From positions 1 to 64,000 of the forward strand of contig NZ_LMPV01000012.1 of assembly GCF_001423965.1 (NCBI RefSeq): 64,000 nucleotides of DNA. The letters run 5' to 3'. This document shows, piece after piece, positions 41,530 to 50,806 of the stretch (position 1 is its first letter; each line of letters opens with the position of its first letter). The notes under the pieces are model-generated. The model worked only from the letters and a program-made list of their open reading frames with translations, was not told the origin of the DNA and searched no databases. The stretch is from Exiguobacterium sp. Leaf196. Its GTDB lineage: Bacteria > Bacillota > Bacilli > Exiguobacteriales > Exiguobacteriaceae. The translations under genes and the position numbers were made by a program.

Positions 41530-44289
41530 ATGACATACACGCTCGATTGGCAAGCCTATACACAGCTCGCACGACAGACCGTTGCTGAAGGAGCGGTGCT
41601 CTTACAAAACGATGGTGTACTCCCGTTGCAACCCGAAACAACGGTCGCAGTCTTTGGACGTAACCAGTTCAACTACTATAAAAGTGGCACAGGATCAGGC
41701 GGGATGGTCAACGTCACGAACCTCGTTAGTCCACTCGACATGTTGCGCGAAGACGTGACACTGAATACGGACGTCCTCAAGGCGTACGAAACATGGCTTG
41801 AAGACCATCCGTTTGACCAAGGTGAAGGCTGGGCAGCCGAGCCATGGTCGCAAGAAGAGATGCCGCTTGACGCGACGCTCGTTCAGCAAGCAGCGCTTGA
41901 TTCCGATGTTGCCTTGATCATGATCGGTCGAACGGCTGGGGAAGATCGCGACAACACAGCGGATCCAGGGAGTTACTTCCTGACGGAGACGGAACAGGAG
42001 ATGCTTCGTCTCGTAACTACACACTTCAAGCAGACTATCGTCGTGTTGAATGTCGGGAACATCATCGATATGCGCTGGGTCGAAGAGACGGCGCCAAGTG
42101 CTGTCCTCTATGCCTGGCAAGGGGGGATGGAAGGTGGAACCGGGCTGAGTGATCTTTTGCTCGGACGTGTCTCACCGTCCGGGAAACTACCGGATACGAT
42201 CGTCCGTTCACTCGATGATTATCCGTCGACACCATACTTCGGTCATGCCGATCGCGCGTTGTATCAGGAAGACATCTATGTCGGATACCGTTATTTCGAG
42301 ACGTTCGCACCGGAAGCGGTCTTGTATCCGTTCGGCTACGGATTATCGTATACGTCGTTCAACCTTGCGACAGATGTGACGACGTCAGCTGATGCCTGGA
42401 CGATTACAGCGACAGTGACGAATACCGGGCAGATGAGCGGGAAGGAAGTCATACAAGGATACCTTGAGAAATCACAAGGACAACTCGGTAACCCAACGCG
42501 TCAACTCGTGACGTTCGGCAAGACAAAAGAACTCGCACCGGGCGAGCAAGAATCTCTCACACTCGTCGTACCGTTCGCCTCGTTCGCGAGTTATGACGAT
42601 AGTGGCGTTACCGGGCATAAGTCGTCTTATGTCATTGAACCTGGCGCGTATCAGCTCTATCTCGGGACGGACGTCCGGTCGGCGGTTCTAGTCGCAAGCC
42701 ATTCCGTTGAGACGCTTGACGTCACGGATGTCTTAACGGAAAACATGGCACCGGTGACGGCGTTTGAACGTATCAAACCACAAGCGGCCGAAACGGGATA
42801 TACGGTGACGTATGAAGCGACACCACTACGGACAATCGATCCGGAACAGCGCCGTCAACAAGAGCGTCCCGTTGACCGGACGCAGACGGAAGACGCTGGT
42901 TGGAAGTTACGCGACGTTAAAGAAGAACGGGTCACACTTGAGACGTTCCTCGATCAATTGACGGATGCGGATCTTGCAGCAATCGTTCGGGGGGAAGGGA
43001 TGAACTCACCGCGTGTCACACCGGGAACGGCGGGTGCCTTCGGTGGCGTGACGGCAGAACTCGAAGCACTCGGTATTCCGGCAGGCTGTTGCGCAGATGG
43101 TCCGTCCGGGATCCGGATGGACATCGGAACGAAGGCCTTCTCGTTACCGAACGGAACGTTGCTGGCTTCGACGTTCAACACGACGTTGATTGCCGATCTA
43201 TTTGAGATGACAGGTCTTGAGTTACGAAAGAACGAGATTGATACGTTGCTTGGACCTGGGATGAATCTCCATCGTCATCCACTCAACGGACGGAACTTCG
43301 AGTATTTCTCGGAAGATTCGTATCTGAATGGAAAAATGGCCGTGGCACAGCTCGACGGGATGCATCGTGTGGGTGTGACGGGAACGTTGAAACACTTCAG
43401 TGCCAACAACCAAGAGTTCCACCGGCATGATTTGGATTCAATCGTGTCTGAACGCGCGTTACGTGAGTTGTACCTGAAAGGGTTCGAGATGGCAGTCAAG
43501 GACGGGCAAGCGTACTCGATCATGACGACTTATGGTGCCGTCAATGGTATCTGGACTGCTGGCTTATATGATCAGAACACGCGGATCCTACGTGATGAGT
43601 GGGGCTTTGACGGAATCGTCATGACGGACTGGTGGGCGAAAATCAACGCCGAAGGTTTGGAAGCAAACCGTCAACAAACGGCGACGATGGTCCGTTCGCA
43701 AAACGATCTCTACATGGTCGTCGGCGAACCAGGAACGAATCCATTCGAGGATGATACGTTGACGGCTCTTGCCGATGGAACACTTCGACGTTCCGAATTA
43801 CTGCGGAGTGCCGCGAACATCTGTCAGTTCCTGTTGCGTTCACCAGTCATGGACCGTGTGATGGGAACAGCAACATCGATTGATGTCCTTGGGGCACCGG
43901 TCGAAGAAGAGACACTCGAAGAGCAAGCGGTCTCGCACCAACGCCTCGTCAGTGGAGATGCGTTCCCGTTAACAGATGTTTCGACGACGACAGGCAGTAG
44001 TCACATCTTCGCCGTCACAGCAGAAGAGACAGGGATGTATCAGGTCACGTTGATGGCACGTTCGAACGCCGGAGAACTGGCCCAGATGCCGGTTATATTG
44101 TTTGCGAACAACAAGCCGGTCGCGACCTTTACCTTCAATGGAACGAACGGCGAGTGGGTCAGCCAGACGAAGGACGTCTTCGTCTTCAACCCACACAACT
44201 ATTTAAAACTCTACTTTGCACTCGGTGGTCTCGAGTTAAAAGAGTTGACGTTCACGCTTGCGGAATCGTTTCATATGAAGAACGGCTGA
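41530..44289 (+). CDS. Glycoside hydrolase family 3 beta-glucosidase, swapped domain order
   Basis: A 919-residue enzyme for terminal beta-glycosides. The domains run in reverse of the common GH3 order. The N-terminal third is the alpha/beta sandwich (ARQTVAEGAVLLQNDGVLPL, FGYGLSYTSF), followed by a fibronectin-III-like part. The TIM barrel comes last: GPGMNLHRHPLNGRNFEYFSEDS, TLKHFSANNQE, and the nucleophile Asp700 in IVMTDWW. Reversed arrangements are known from Ruminococcus and Butyrivibrio glucosidases. No signal peptide, so it acts on imported sugars. It is probably cotranscribed with the esterase. No sugar transporter or regulator gene lies beside it in the window. Confidence 0.92.
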   Translation: MTYTLDWQAYTQLARQTVAEGAVLLQNDGVLPLQPETTVAVFGRNQFNYYKSGTGSGGMVNVTNLVSPLDMLREDVTLNTDVLKAYETWLEDHPFDQGEGWAAEPWSQEEMPLDATLVQQAALDSDVALIMIGRTAGEDRDNTADPGSYFLTETEQEMLRLVTTHFKQTIVVLNVGNIIDMRWVEETAPSAVLYAWQGGMEGGTGLSDLLLGRVSPSGKLPDTIVRSLDDYPSTPYFGHADRALYQEDIYVGYRYFETFAPEAVLYPFGYGLSYTSFNLATDVTTSADAWTITATVTNTGQMSGKEVIQGYLEKSQGQLGNPTRQLVTFGKTKELAPGEQESLTLVVPFASFASYDDSGVTGHKSSYVIEPGAYQLYLGTDVRSAVLVASHSVETLDVTDVLTENMAPVTAFERIKPQAAETGYTVTYEATPLRTIDPEQRRQQERPVDRTQTEDAGWKLRDVKEERVTLETFLDQLTDADLAAIVRGEGMNSPRVTPGTAGAFGGVTAELEALGIPAGCCADGPSGIRMDIGTKAFSLPNGTLLASTFNTTLIADLFEMTGLELRKNEIDTLLGPGMNLHRHPLNGRNFEYFSEDSYLNGKMAVAQLDGMHRVGVTGTLKHFSANNQEFHRHDLDSIVSERALRELYLKGFEMAVKDGQAYSIMTTYGAVNGIWTAGLYDQNTRILRDEWGFDGIVMTDWWAKINAEGLEANRQQTATMVRSQNDLYMVVGEPGTNPFEDDTLTALADGTLRRSELLRSAANICQFLLRSPVMDRVMGTATSIDVLGAPVEEETLEEQAVSHQRLVSGDAFPLTDVSTTTGSSHIFAVTAEETGMYQVTLMARSNAGELAQMPVILFANNKPVATFTFNGTNGEWVSQTKDVFVFNPHNYLKLYFALGGLELKELTFTLAESFHMKNG

Positions 44290-44320
44290 TTAGATTAGCC
44301 GGACGGAAAGGACGGATTGT

Positions 44321-44833
44321 GTGCAGTTTTCTATCATCAAAAAACGGGTCGAGCAACTGCTTTCCCCGTCGTTACAGGGACGGATTGCTTTTCATGCAGC
44401 TGTCTACCGGATTCAAGACAGTCCTAGTCGTGTCTGGGTGACGTTTGACGGAGAAGAGATTCTTGGAGCAGACGATTTTCGCTTCGAACGGGAAGTCGAT
44501 CGGCGTTACGCGTTACGGGCTGCACAGTTACCGGAAAAACCTGACGGAGCGTTATGGCAGTCCGACTGGTTGGAACAGTCGCATGCGTTATCGGCTGAGA
44601 TCGAACGACAAGTCAAACAAGACGGGTATCTAGAGAACTATGAGATGCAACAAGATTTGTTAGAGTATCCGAATCTTGCGTTTGAACAAGCACTCGTTCA
44701 TCCACATCCTTTCATCCGTGGTATCGCACGGCTCGATCGGCGACTCGGCAAACGACGTTTCCTATCGCTGACGCATCAGTCTGATTTTGAACAATGGTGT
44801 GCAGATACGCGGCAAACCGTCGAACGCTGGTGA
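44321..44833 (+). CDS. Hypothetical protein, possibly SF0329 family
   Basis: A 170-residue soluble protein starting MQFSIIKKRVEQLLSPSLQGRI. The start and the early RVWVTFDGEEILGADD resemble a small family named after SF0329 in some annotations, but I hold this loosely. The C-terminal part (NLAFEQALVHPHPFIRGIARLDRRLGKRR) is basic and helical. GTG start with AAAGGA upstream, 31 bp after the GH3 stop, so it may be the last gene of that transcript. Function unknown. Confidence 0.6.
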   Translation: MQFSIIKKRVEQLLSPSLQGRIAFHAAVYRIQDSPSRVWVTFDGEEILGADDFRFEREVDRRYALRAAQLPEKPDGALWQSDWLEQSHALSAEIERQVKQDGYLENYEMQQDLLEYPNLAFEQALVHPHPFIRGIARLDRRLGKRRFLSLTHQSDFEQWCADTRQTVERW

Positions 44834-44839
44834 CACGAA

Positions 44840-44874
44840 AAAGCACGCTTCCTCAAGCCGAGGAGGCGTGCTTT
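44840..44874. terminator. Bidirectional terminator
   Basis: Inverted repeat (AAAGCACGC...TCCTC with GAGGA...GCGTGCTTT) between two convergent genes. On the minus strand it is followed by TTTTTCG. Confidence 0.8.
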
Positions 44875-44878
44875 GCTG

Positions 44879-45874
44879 TTAGATTGAAAACGAGTTGACC
44901 TCGTGAATGCCTTCTTCTTCAACGAAGGCGTCGAGTAAAGCACGGACTTCGTCCGTTGAGTTCGTCTCCATCAATTTGACCCGAAGTTCACTCGCGCCGC
45001 GGAATCCGCGGACGTAAATCTTGAAGAACCGACGTAATGGCTTGAAGAGACGTGGCTCGAATTGAGCCGAGTAATGATCGTGTAGATCGAGTTGTAGACG
45101 TAACAAGTCAAGGAGTTCTTGGCTCGAATGGTCTCTTTTCTCGACTTCGAACGCGAACGGGTTGTGGAAGATCCCGCGACCGATCATGACGCCGTCGACA
45201 CCATATTTCTCGACGAGTTCAAGACCGTGTTGGCGATCGTTGATATCCCCATTGATCGTCAGTAACGTCTGTGGTGCGATCTCATCACGTAACTTCTTGA
45301 TTTCCGGAATCAATTCGAAGTGCGCTGGAACGGCACTCATCTCTTTACGTGTCCGGAGGTGAATCGAGAGGTTCGCGATATCTTGTTCGAGGATGTGACG
45401 CAACCAATCGTGCCATTCTTCGACCTTCGTGTAGCCGAGACGTGTTTTGACGCTGACCGGGAGACCGCCTGCTTTTGCAGCTTGGATCAGTTCAGCCGCC
45501 ACTTCCGGACGATTGATCAAGCCAGAGCCTTTTCCGTTAACAGCAACGTTATGGACGGGACAGCCCATATTGATGTCGATCCCGCTAAAGCCCATCTCTG
45601 CCATACCGATACTCATTTCGCGGAAATATTCCGGTTTGTCGCCCCAAATGTGAGCGACCATGGGTTGTTCATCTTCCGTGAACTCGAGACGTCCGCGGAC
45701 GCTCTGCTTGCCTTTCGGATGACAATAGCTTTCTGTATTCGTGAATTCCGTGAAGAAGACGTCCGGACGCGCCGCTTTTGCGACGACGTGGCGGAAGACA
45801 ACATCAGTGACGTCTTCCATCGGTGCTAAGACGAAAAATGGTCGTGGTAAGTCCTGCCAAAAGTTCTTTTTCAT
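44879..45874 (-). CDS. dus: tRNA-dihydrouridine synthase (DusB-like)
   Basis: A 331-residue FMN enzyme that reduces specific uridines in the tRNA D-loop with NADPH. Family blocks: [19 protein letters not shown]-type DINMGCPV with the catalytic Cys, [24 protein letters not shown] and [12 protein letters not shown]. The C-terminal helical domain carries [12 protein letters not shown]. Which uridine it targets cannot be told. Single gene on the lagging strand, ended by a bidirectional terminator. Confidence 0.92.
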   Translation of the reverse strand: MKKNFWQDLPRPFFVLAPMEDVTDVVFRHVVAKAARPDVFFTEFTNTESYCHPKGKQSVRGRLEFTEDEQPMVAHIWGDKPEYFREMSIGMAEMGFSGIDINMGCPVHNVAVNGKGSGLINRPEVAAELIQAAKAGGLPVSVKTRLGYTKVEEWHDWLRHILEQDIANLSIHLRTRKEMSAVPAHFELIPEIKKLRDEIAPQTLLTINGDINDRQHGLELVEKYGVDGVMIGRGIFHNPFAFEVEKRDHSSQELLDLLRLQLDLHDHYSAQFEPRLFKPLRRFFKIYVRGFRGASELRVKLMETNSTDEVRALLDAFVEEEGIHEVNSFSI

Positions 45875-45981
45875 AGTATATTAAACCCTTTCCTTAAGGT
45901 AATGCACATGTGTGGTTAAAGAATTTCATCAACTATACACTTTAAGCGCTCTCGTTAAAAAGTGCAAGTGAGTGCTATTCG

Positions 45982-47589
45982 TTACCGTGAGGAAAGAGAT
46001 TGGTGTACCATATGCTGCTTCATCCAGTCCGGACCCGGAATCAGGTGTCCGGCTTCGTCCTTATAGATGACGTGTTCTGGGCGAAGTTCCGTCGGTGAGA
46101 CGAGTCCTGCTGCCGCCGTCAGATTGTAGAGTCCTTCTCGTAACGAGATGATGTAGTTCGTCACGCGGAAACTTTTTTCGTCGACGATCAGCGCCTTCTG
46201 CAGTTTCGGATCAGTCGTCGCGACGCCGACTGGACAGTGATTCGTATGACAGACTTGGGCTTGAATACAGCCGACATTAAACATTAAACCACGCGCGATG
46301 TTGACGAAGTCAGCGCCGAGGGCGAGAGCGATCGCAATCTTATCAGCACTGATCAGCTTACCAGATGCGAACACTTTGACCTTGTCGCGTAAACCGGCTT
46401 CTGTCAAAAGTTGATGGGCGAACGGTAATGCGGAAAAGAGTGGTAGGCCGGCAGCATCCGCAAGTTCTTGGAACGTCGCGCCTGTCCCTCCTTCGCCACC
46501 GTCGACCGTCATGAAGTCTGGATGACGACCGGATTCTTTCATATAAGCAATCAACTGACGCATGTCTTCAAGATTACCGACGACGACTTTGATCCCGACT
46601 GGTTTTCCGCCAATCTCACGTAGACGTTCGACCCAGTTGAGCATCGTCTCTGGTGTCGTGAATTCGTTAAACCGGTTCGGACTATCGATGCCGACACCGA
46701 CTTTGACCTTCCGGACAGCGGCAATCTCTTCCGTGACCTTTGCGCCTTCTAAATGTCCACCACGCGTTTTAGCCCCTTGGGCAAGTTTGAGTTCGAAGGC
46801 TTTGACTTGCGTTAACTCACTTTTTTTCTGAAACTCGTCGAACGAAAAGTCGCCGTCCTCCGTCCGGACACCGAACAGACCGGGACCAATCTGACAGATG
46901 ATGTCGACGTCACCTTTGAGATGAAAGTCGGATAGCCCGCCTTCACCAGTATTCATCCAGCTTCCTTTAGCGCGACCGAGTCCAATCGATAGAGCGGTGA
47001 TGGCCCGGTCACCGAGTGCACCAAAACTCATCGCTGATTGACCGATCAGCCCTTGGATTTGATAAGGGTGCCGACACGTCGTCGCCCCGATGACTGGTGC
47101 ATCCTCCACTTTCAAGAGATACGGTGAGATTTGCTTCGCAACAAGATGTTCTTTCCGCGTAAACAGTTCATCGCGATCAATTTGATAAATGTGCGTATCG
47201 ACACGTTCTGATTGATCGATCCGTAATTCCTGTCGATTCGTTGGAAAGAGGGCGTTTTGTACATAAAAACCAGCTTCTTCAAAATTACGTTCCGAGCCAA
47301 AACCAAGAATCCGACTTTGGTATTTGCCAGAAAGGACGGCTGTCTTGTATTCATTGCGGGAGAAGGGTTTGCCTTCGTTATTGTTGAGAAATAAGTATTG
47401 GCGGAGTTCCGGTCCCATGTTTTCGAGGATATAGCGCATCTTTCCGAGGACGGGGAAGTTGCGCAGGACCGCATGTTCTTGCTGGCGACGATCGGCGCGC
47501 CAGACGTGCCAAAGGAGGAGGGGTGGGACAAGGATGATCAACAGGGCGATGGCGAGTAAAATGAAGAGCACAATCGTATCGATAGACAT
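45982..47589 (-). CDS. FMN-binding glutamate synthase-like protein (membrane-anchored)
   Basis: A 535-residue protein with an N-terminal membrane helix (about residues 6-27) and a cytoplasmic domain like the FMN barrel of glutamate synthase. Visible blocks: GQSAMSFGALGDRA, MNTGEGGLSDFH, KLAQGAKTRGGHLEGAKV, TVDGGEGGTGA. A Cys cluster C-x5-C-x4-C (CIQAQVCHTNHC) could bind a 3Fe-4S centre. There is no glutaminase domain, so it is not a complete glutamate synthase; similar stand-alone proteins such as YerD exist in Bacillus without a settled reaction. ATG preferred over the TTG one codon earlier. Confidence 0.9.
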   Translation of the reverse strand: MSIDTIVLFILLAIALLIILVPPLLLWHVWRADRRQQEHAVLRNFPVLGKMRYILENMGPELRQYLFLNNNEGKPFSRNEYKTAVLSGKYQSRILGFGSERNFEEAGFYVQNALFPTNRQELRIDQSERVDTHIYQIDRDELFTRKEHLVAKQISPYLLKVEDAPVIGATTCRHPYQIQGLIGQSAMSFGALGDRAITALSIGLGRAKGSWMNTGEGGLSDFHLKGDVDIICQIGPGLFGVRTEDGDFSFDEFQKKSELTQVKAFELKLAQGAKTRGGHLEGAKVTEEIAAVRKVKVGVGIDSPNRFNEFTTPETMLNWVERLREIGGKPVGIKVVVGNLEDMRQLIAYMKESGRHPDFMTVDGGEGGTGATFQELADAAGLPLFSALPFAHQLLTEAGLRDKVKVFASGKLISADKIAIALALGADFVNIARGLMFNVGCIQAQVCHTNHCPVGVATTDPKLQKALIVDEKSFRVTNYIISLREGLYNLTAAAGLVSPTELRPEHVIYKDEAGHLIPGPDWMKQHMVHQSLSSR

Positions 47590-47742
47590 CAAAATTCCTT
47601 CTTTCCCGTAGATTTCGTGTTATGTAAGTTGATACCACTGAAGCTTCTGTTACAAACTGCACCAACTGGCTATTTCCAGATTTTGAATCTTTTCTGTCAG
47701 TAATGTCGTAAATAAGACTATACATTAAAGGAGGAGACCGGT

Positions 47743-48237
47743 ATGCATACACTTTATATGAAACAAAAAGCTTTCAGTTTGCGTGGGCGATTTGCGATTC
47801 AGGACGAAGAAGGACACGATGCGTATCACATTGAGGGTAGTTTTATGAAATTACCGAAGACCTTCACCGTAACGAACCGAAATGGAGAAGTCGTCGCTGA
47901 AATCGAGAAAAAAACGTTTAGTTTCCGTCCAGTCTTTTATGTCGAAGCAGCAGGACAATCGTTTGAAATCATCAAAGAGTTCACGTTCTTCAAGGACCGT
48001 TATACAATCAACTCGGATCAGTTCGAAGTCACAGGCGACTGGTGGGATGTCGATTTTGAAGTCCTGCAACAGGGACAACGGATTGGTCGCGTGCAGAAAA
48101 AGTGGATTTCTTGGACCGATCAGTACATGATCGAAGTCGAAGATGAAGCGATGGAAGAATTATTGATCGCCCTCGTCGTCGCGATTGATTGCGTCAAAGC
48201 GGAGGAAAGCTCGAATAACTCGTCTTTCATCAATTAA
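47743..48237 (+). CDS. LURP-one-related family protein (YxjI-like)
   Basis: A 164-residue protein with the tubby-like beta-barrel pattern of the LURP-one family: LYMKQKAFSLRGRFAIQDEEG, then VEGSFMKLPKTF-type IEGSFMKLPKTFTV, and a C-terminal hydrophobic helix (LLIALVVAIDCV). Bacillus YxjI is the closest named relative; its function is not known, and structural likeness to phospholipid scramblases has been noted. The ATG follows AAAGGAGGAG. Divergent from the glutamate-synthase-like gene. Confidence 0.85.
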   Translation: MHTLYMKQKAFSLRGRFAIQDEEGHDAYHIEGSFMKLPKTFTVTNRNGEVVAEIEKKTFSFRPVFYVEAAGQSFEIIKEFTFFKDRYTINSDQFEVTGDWWDVDFEVLQQGQRIGRVQKKWISWTDQYMIEVEDEAMEELLIALVVAIDCVKAEESSNNSSFIN

Positions 48238-48255
48238 AAAGGGGAATGATGCAAG

Positions 48256-48777
48256 ATGGAACAGTGGGATGTATACACAGCAGATCGCAAGAAAACAGGA
48301 CGGCTCTGGACACGGGGAACGCCACATACAGCCGGCGATTATCATATGACGATTCACGTCTGTGTCTTTAACGCCAAGGGAGAGATGCTCGTCCAACAAC
48401 GGCAACCGTTCAAATCCGGTTGGCCGAACATGTGGGATCTGACGGTCGGGGGCAGTGCGATCAGCGGGGATACGAGTCAGATGGCAGCGCAACGGGAACT
48501 GTCGGAAGAGCTTGGACTCGATATTGATTTCACGGGTGTCCGTCCCCATCTGACGATTCCGTTTGAAATCGGTTTTGATGATTATTATCTCGTCGAACAA
48601 GAAGTGGATCTGACGACTTTGACACTGCAGGAAGAAGAAGTTCAGCGTGTCGCTTGGATGACAGAAGAAGCGATCGTCAATGGGATCGAAGAAGGCTGGT
48701 TCATCGGTTATCATGAATCATTGATTCGACTGTTATTTGCCCTTCGTCATAGCTATGGCGCACATAATGAAGTATAA
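48256..48777 (+). CDS. Nudix hydrolase (YfcD-like)
   Basis: A 173-residue Nudix protein with N-terminal EQWDVYTADRKKTGR and IHVCVFNAKGEMLVQQRQ, like the IPP isomerase/YfcD branch. The Nudix box is GSAISGDTSQMAAQRELSEELGL: the REL-SEE-LGL half is intact, but the first Glu of the box is Asp. The substrate cannot be told. The ribosome site AAAAGGGGA is 11 bases from the ATG. It follows the YxjI-like gene by 18 bp, probably in one transcript. Confidence 0.88.
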   Translation: MEQWDVYTADRKKTGRLWTRGTPHTAGDYHMTIHVCVFNAKGEMLVQQRQPFKSGWPNMWDLTVGGSAISGDTSQMAAQRELSEELGLDIDFTGVRPHLTIPFEIGFDDYYLVEQEVDLTTLTLQEEEVQRVAWMTEEAIVNGIEEGWFIGYHESLIRLLFALRHSYGAHNEV

Positions 48778-48780
48778 AAA

Positions 48781-48810
48781 CAAGCCCTTCCGATGATCCG
48801 GAAGGGCTTG
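48781..48810. terminator. Terminator after the Nudix gene
   Basis: Arms CAAGCCCTTCCG and CGGAAGGGCTTG with a short loop. The T run is better on the minus strand (TTTTTAT), but the position suits the Nudix gene. The rest of the gap to 49070 is AT-rich, with no gene or clear motif seen. Confidence 0.7.
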
Positions 48811-49070
48811 TTGATTGATTAAGCAGATTTTCGAAGTTCCGCTTCATACATGAATCTAAAACTACTTAACTTTTTAACTTCATTATTAATACTTTTGATA
48901 CAAAGCCGTTTCGAAGGGAAGTAAAATACATAATTTTTATAGTGAGTATAAGAAAATACAATAAAAGAGCATCTATAAAAACTAATAAATTACATAATTA
49001 GTTAATATTTTTGAATAATTTACCGATAAAGGTATGCACAAATAATTTTTTTTAGATAGGGGAATTAAAG

Positions 49071-50387
49071 ATGGGATTAGCTAAAACATTTATAACTGGA
49101 TTATTACTTGCAATTTTAGTACTCGTTGTAAATGAAAATTTAGTAACAGCAAGTACAAAAAATTTAAAAGCAAGCGATGGGAAAAAATGTACGATTATCG
49201 GTACAAAAGGAAACGATACCTTAAAAGGTACTAACAAAGTTGATGTAATTTGCGGTTTAGGCGGAAATGATAAAATTCAGGGTCTTGGAGGAAACGATAC
49301 AATTGATGGTGGAAGTGGTAATGATTCAATTGTTGCGGGGTCAGGAGACGATAAGCTATATGGAGGAACAGGAAACGATACACTCAAAGGGGAAAGTGGA
49401 TCAGATTATTTTAAAGGGAACGAAGGAATCGATACCGTTTCATACAGCGAGAAGAAAAAAGATTTGAATGTCAGCTTAAACAATAAAAAAGATGATGGAG
49501 AAAAAAACGAAAGGGATTTAATTAGTAGTGATGTTGAAAACTTAACTGGCGGAACAGGAAACGATAAAATCCAAGGGAACGATCATAAAAATACGCTCGT
49601 TGGACTCGCTGGAAATGATAAAATCGAAGGTAATAAAGGGAATGATGAAATCGTCGGAAAAGAAGGTAGTGATATCTTGAAAGGCAATCAAGGCGACGAT
49701 CATATTGATGGAGGACAAGGTAGTAATACATGCTATCTAGATCAAGAAGATAGTGAGAGCTCGAGTTGCCAATTGTTAAAAGACCTAGGTGATTTAGTGG
49801 TCCATGTAAAAGGAACTATTCATAACAGTGACTTGAAAGGCTGCTACTTTTTCATGAACAGTCTCATTGGGGAAGAGCCTGCTGCATCCGGTTTAATCGA
49901 TAAAAACGGTCATTTTGAATTTGATGCTTTTACTGGAAAATACTATAACTGGCAGGTTGGGAAACTATTTGAGAGTGGATATACAGACTATCCTGGAAAA
50001 AATCCGGATTGTATGTCAAATGTCACTTTAGGTGGAAATATGTTCAGTCTTGAAATCATAAAAAATATGCCTGATTTTTCAATCACATTACCTGACGTCA
50101 TTGAATCTACAATTAGTGTGAAAAATGCTGCTGGAAAAAGAGTAGCAGGATTGAATTCGAGTTATGTTAGCGGTGGTCAACGTCAGATTCCTTCTTCATG
50201 GGATAAGGATAGTTATTATAATTTATCAATTCCACCGTTCACAACACAGGCAAACCAAGACCAAAAAGTAAAAGTATTAGAAGGTAACGACTACGATATT
50301 CGATTAAGCGGGAAAATTTATGGAATGAAAATCTCTAGAGAATTTGAAGGTAAATGGTCTAAAAAAGTTAATCTAGTCATCCAATAA
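49071..50387 (+). CDS. Secreted protein with RTX-type calcium-binding repeats
   Basis: A 438-residue protein. A Sec signal peptide (hydrophobic residues 6-20, likely cleaved after VTAS) is followed by two blocks of nonapeptides of the GGxGNDxI/L type. The first covers about residues 43-115 (GGNDKIQGLGGNDTIDGG), the second about 160-222 (GGTGNDKIQGN). Such repeats fold into a calcium-filled parallel beta roll. The remaining 200 residues look like beta-sandwich domains (VVHVKGTIHNSDLKGCYFF) without a recognised catalytic motif; several Cys could form disulfides. The gene is clearly more AT-rich than its neighbours and stands alone, which suggests transfer. RTX proteins are usually exported by type I systems, but none is encoded here. 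Confidence 0.82.
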   Translation: MGLAKTFITGLLLAILVLVVNENLVTASTKNLKASDGKKCTIIGTKGNDTLKGTNKVDVICGLGGNDKIQGLGGNDTIDGGSGNDSIVAGSGDDKLYGGTGNDTLKGESGSDYFKGNEGIDTVSYSEKKKDLNVSLNNKKDDGEKNERDLISSDVENLTGGTGNDKIQGNDHKNTLVGLAGNDKIEGNKGNDEIVGKEGSDILKGNQGDDHIDGGQGSNTCYLDQEDSESSSCQLLKDLGDLVVHVKGTIHNSDLKGCYFFMNSLIGEEPAASGLIDKNGHFEFDAFTGKYYNWQVGKLFESGYTDYPGKNPDCMSNVTLGGNMFSLEIIKNMPDFSITLPDVIESTISVKNAAGKRVAGLNSSYVSGGQRQIPSSWDKDSYYNLSIPPFTTQANQDQKVKVLEGNDYDIRLSGKIYGMKISREFEGKWSKKVNLVIQ

Positions 50388-50457
50388 TTATTTAAAATAA
50401 GTAAGCGGATACAATGTTTTTTGAAATTAATCCCTTAAAATTAATATCAAAATTAAT

Positions 50458-50486
50458 TTGACAAATGCTGTCGAGATTACTAGAAT
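50458..50486 (+). promoter_or_regulatory. Promoter of the riboswitch-permease unit
   Basis: TTGACA (50458-50463) and TAGAAT (50481-50486) with a 17-base spacer. Confidence 0.82.
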
Positions 50487-50559
50487 TAGAAACAATTCAT
50501 CGATGCAGCGACGCATCGGATAATCAAATAAAGAGAAAGCTATGATTGTCATGGGTCAC

Positions 50560-50645
50560 ACTATGGCAGGAGCAGCTTCTGGAGAGACCGTGTCGACACG
50601 GCGCCGAAGGGTTCACAATCTCAGGCAAACGGACAGAAGAGTAAT
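50560..50645 (+). ncRNA. Glycine riboswitch aptamer (single)
   Basis: The sequence carries the conserved core of the gcvT/glycine element: GGAGAGACC (50581-50589), GCGCCGAAGG (50601-50610) and TCTCAGGCAAACGGACAGAAG (from 50619). P1 is formed by CTTCT (50576-50580) with AGAAG (50635-50639). A second stem pairs GAGA (50583-50586) with TCTC (50619-50622), and a third is CCGTG-TCGA-CACGG. Only one aptamer has the conserved core; upstream and downstream stems (GATGCAGCGACG occurs at both 50504 and 50649) may form a vestigial partner. It sits between a strong promoter and a terminator upstream of an amino acid permease. Confidence 0.88.
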
Positions 50646-50711
50646 CAGATGCAGCGACGGGCATTCGTGGAATGTCGTAGTGGCGTGTATGGGTTATTCC
50701 TTTGATTTTGT

Positions 50712-50745
50712 TGAGATTGGACATTCGTCCAGTCTCTTTTTTTCT
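50712..50745 (+). terminator. Riboswitch expression-platform terminator
   Basis: GAGATTGGAC (50713-50722) pairs with GTCCAGTCTC (50727-50736), followed by a run of T. TGAGATTG (50712-50719) is also fully complementary to CAATCTCA (50616-50623) in the aptamer, so an antiterminator can form when the aptamer is not folded. Confidence 0.85.
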
Positions 50746-50806
50746 TTTTCAGGACCGACAGAACGGTCTGAAGCTTAGAGAAACCATCACAAGGAGGAGT
50801 TCAGGT

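Noticed and set aside
48811-49070. Possible gene or mobile-element end in the AT-rich gap before the RTX gene
   Set aside because: No frame with a ribosome site, no terminal inverted repeats and no target duplication seen by eye; only AT-rich DNA.
50702-50806. N-terminal extension of the amino acid permease
   Set aside because: It reads through the riboswitch terminator; the TTG with AAGGAGG nine bases upstream and the APC N-terminus fit 50807.
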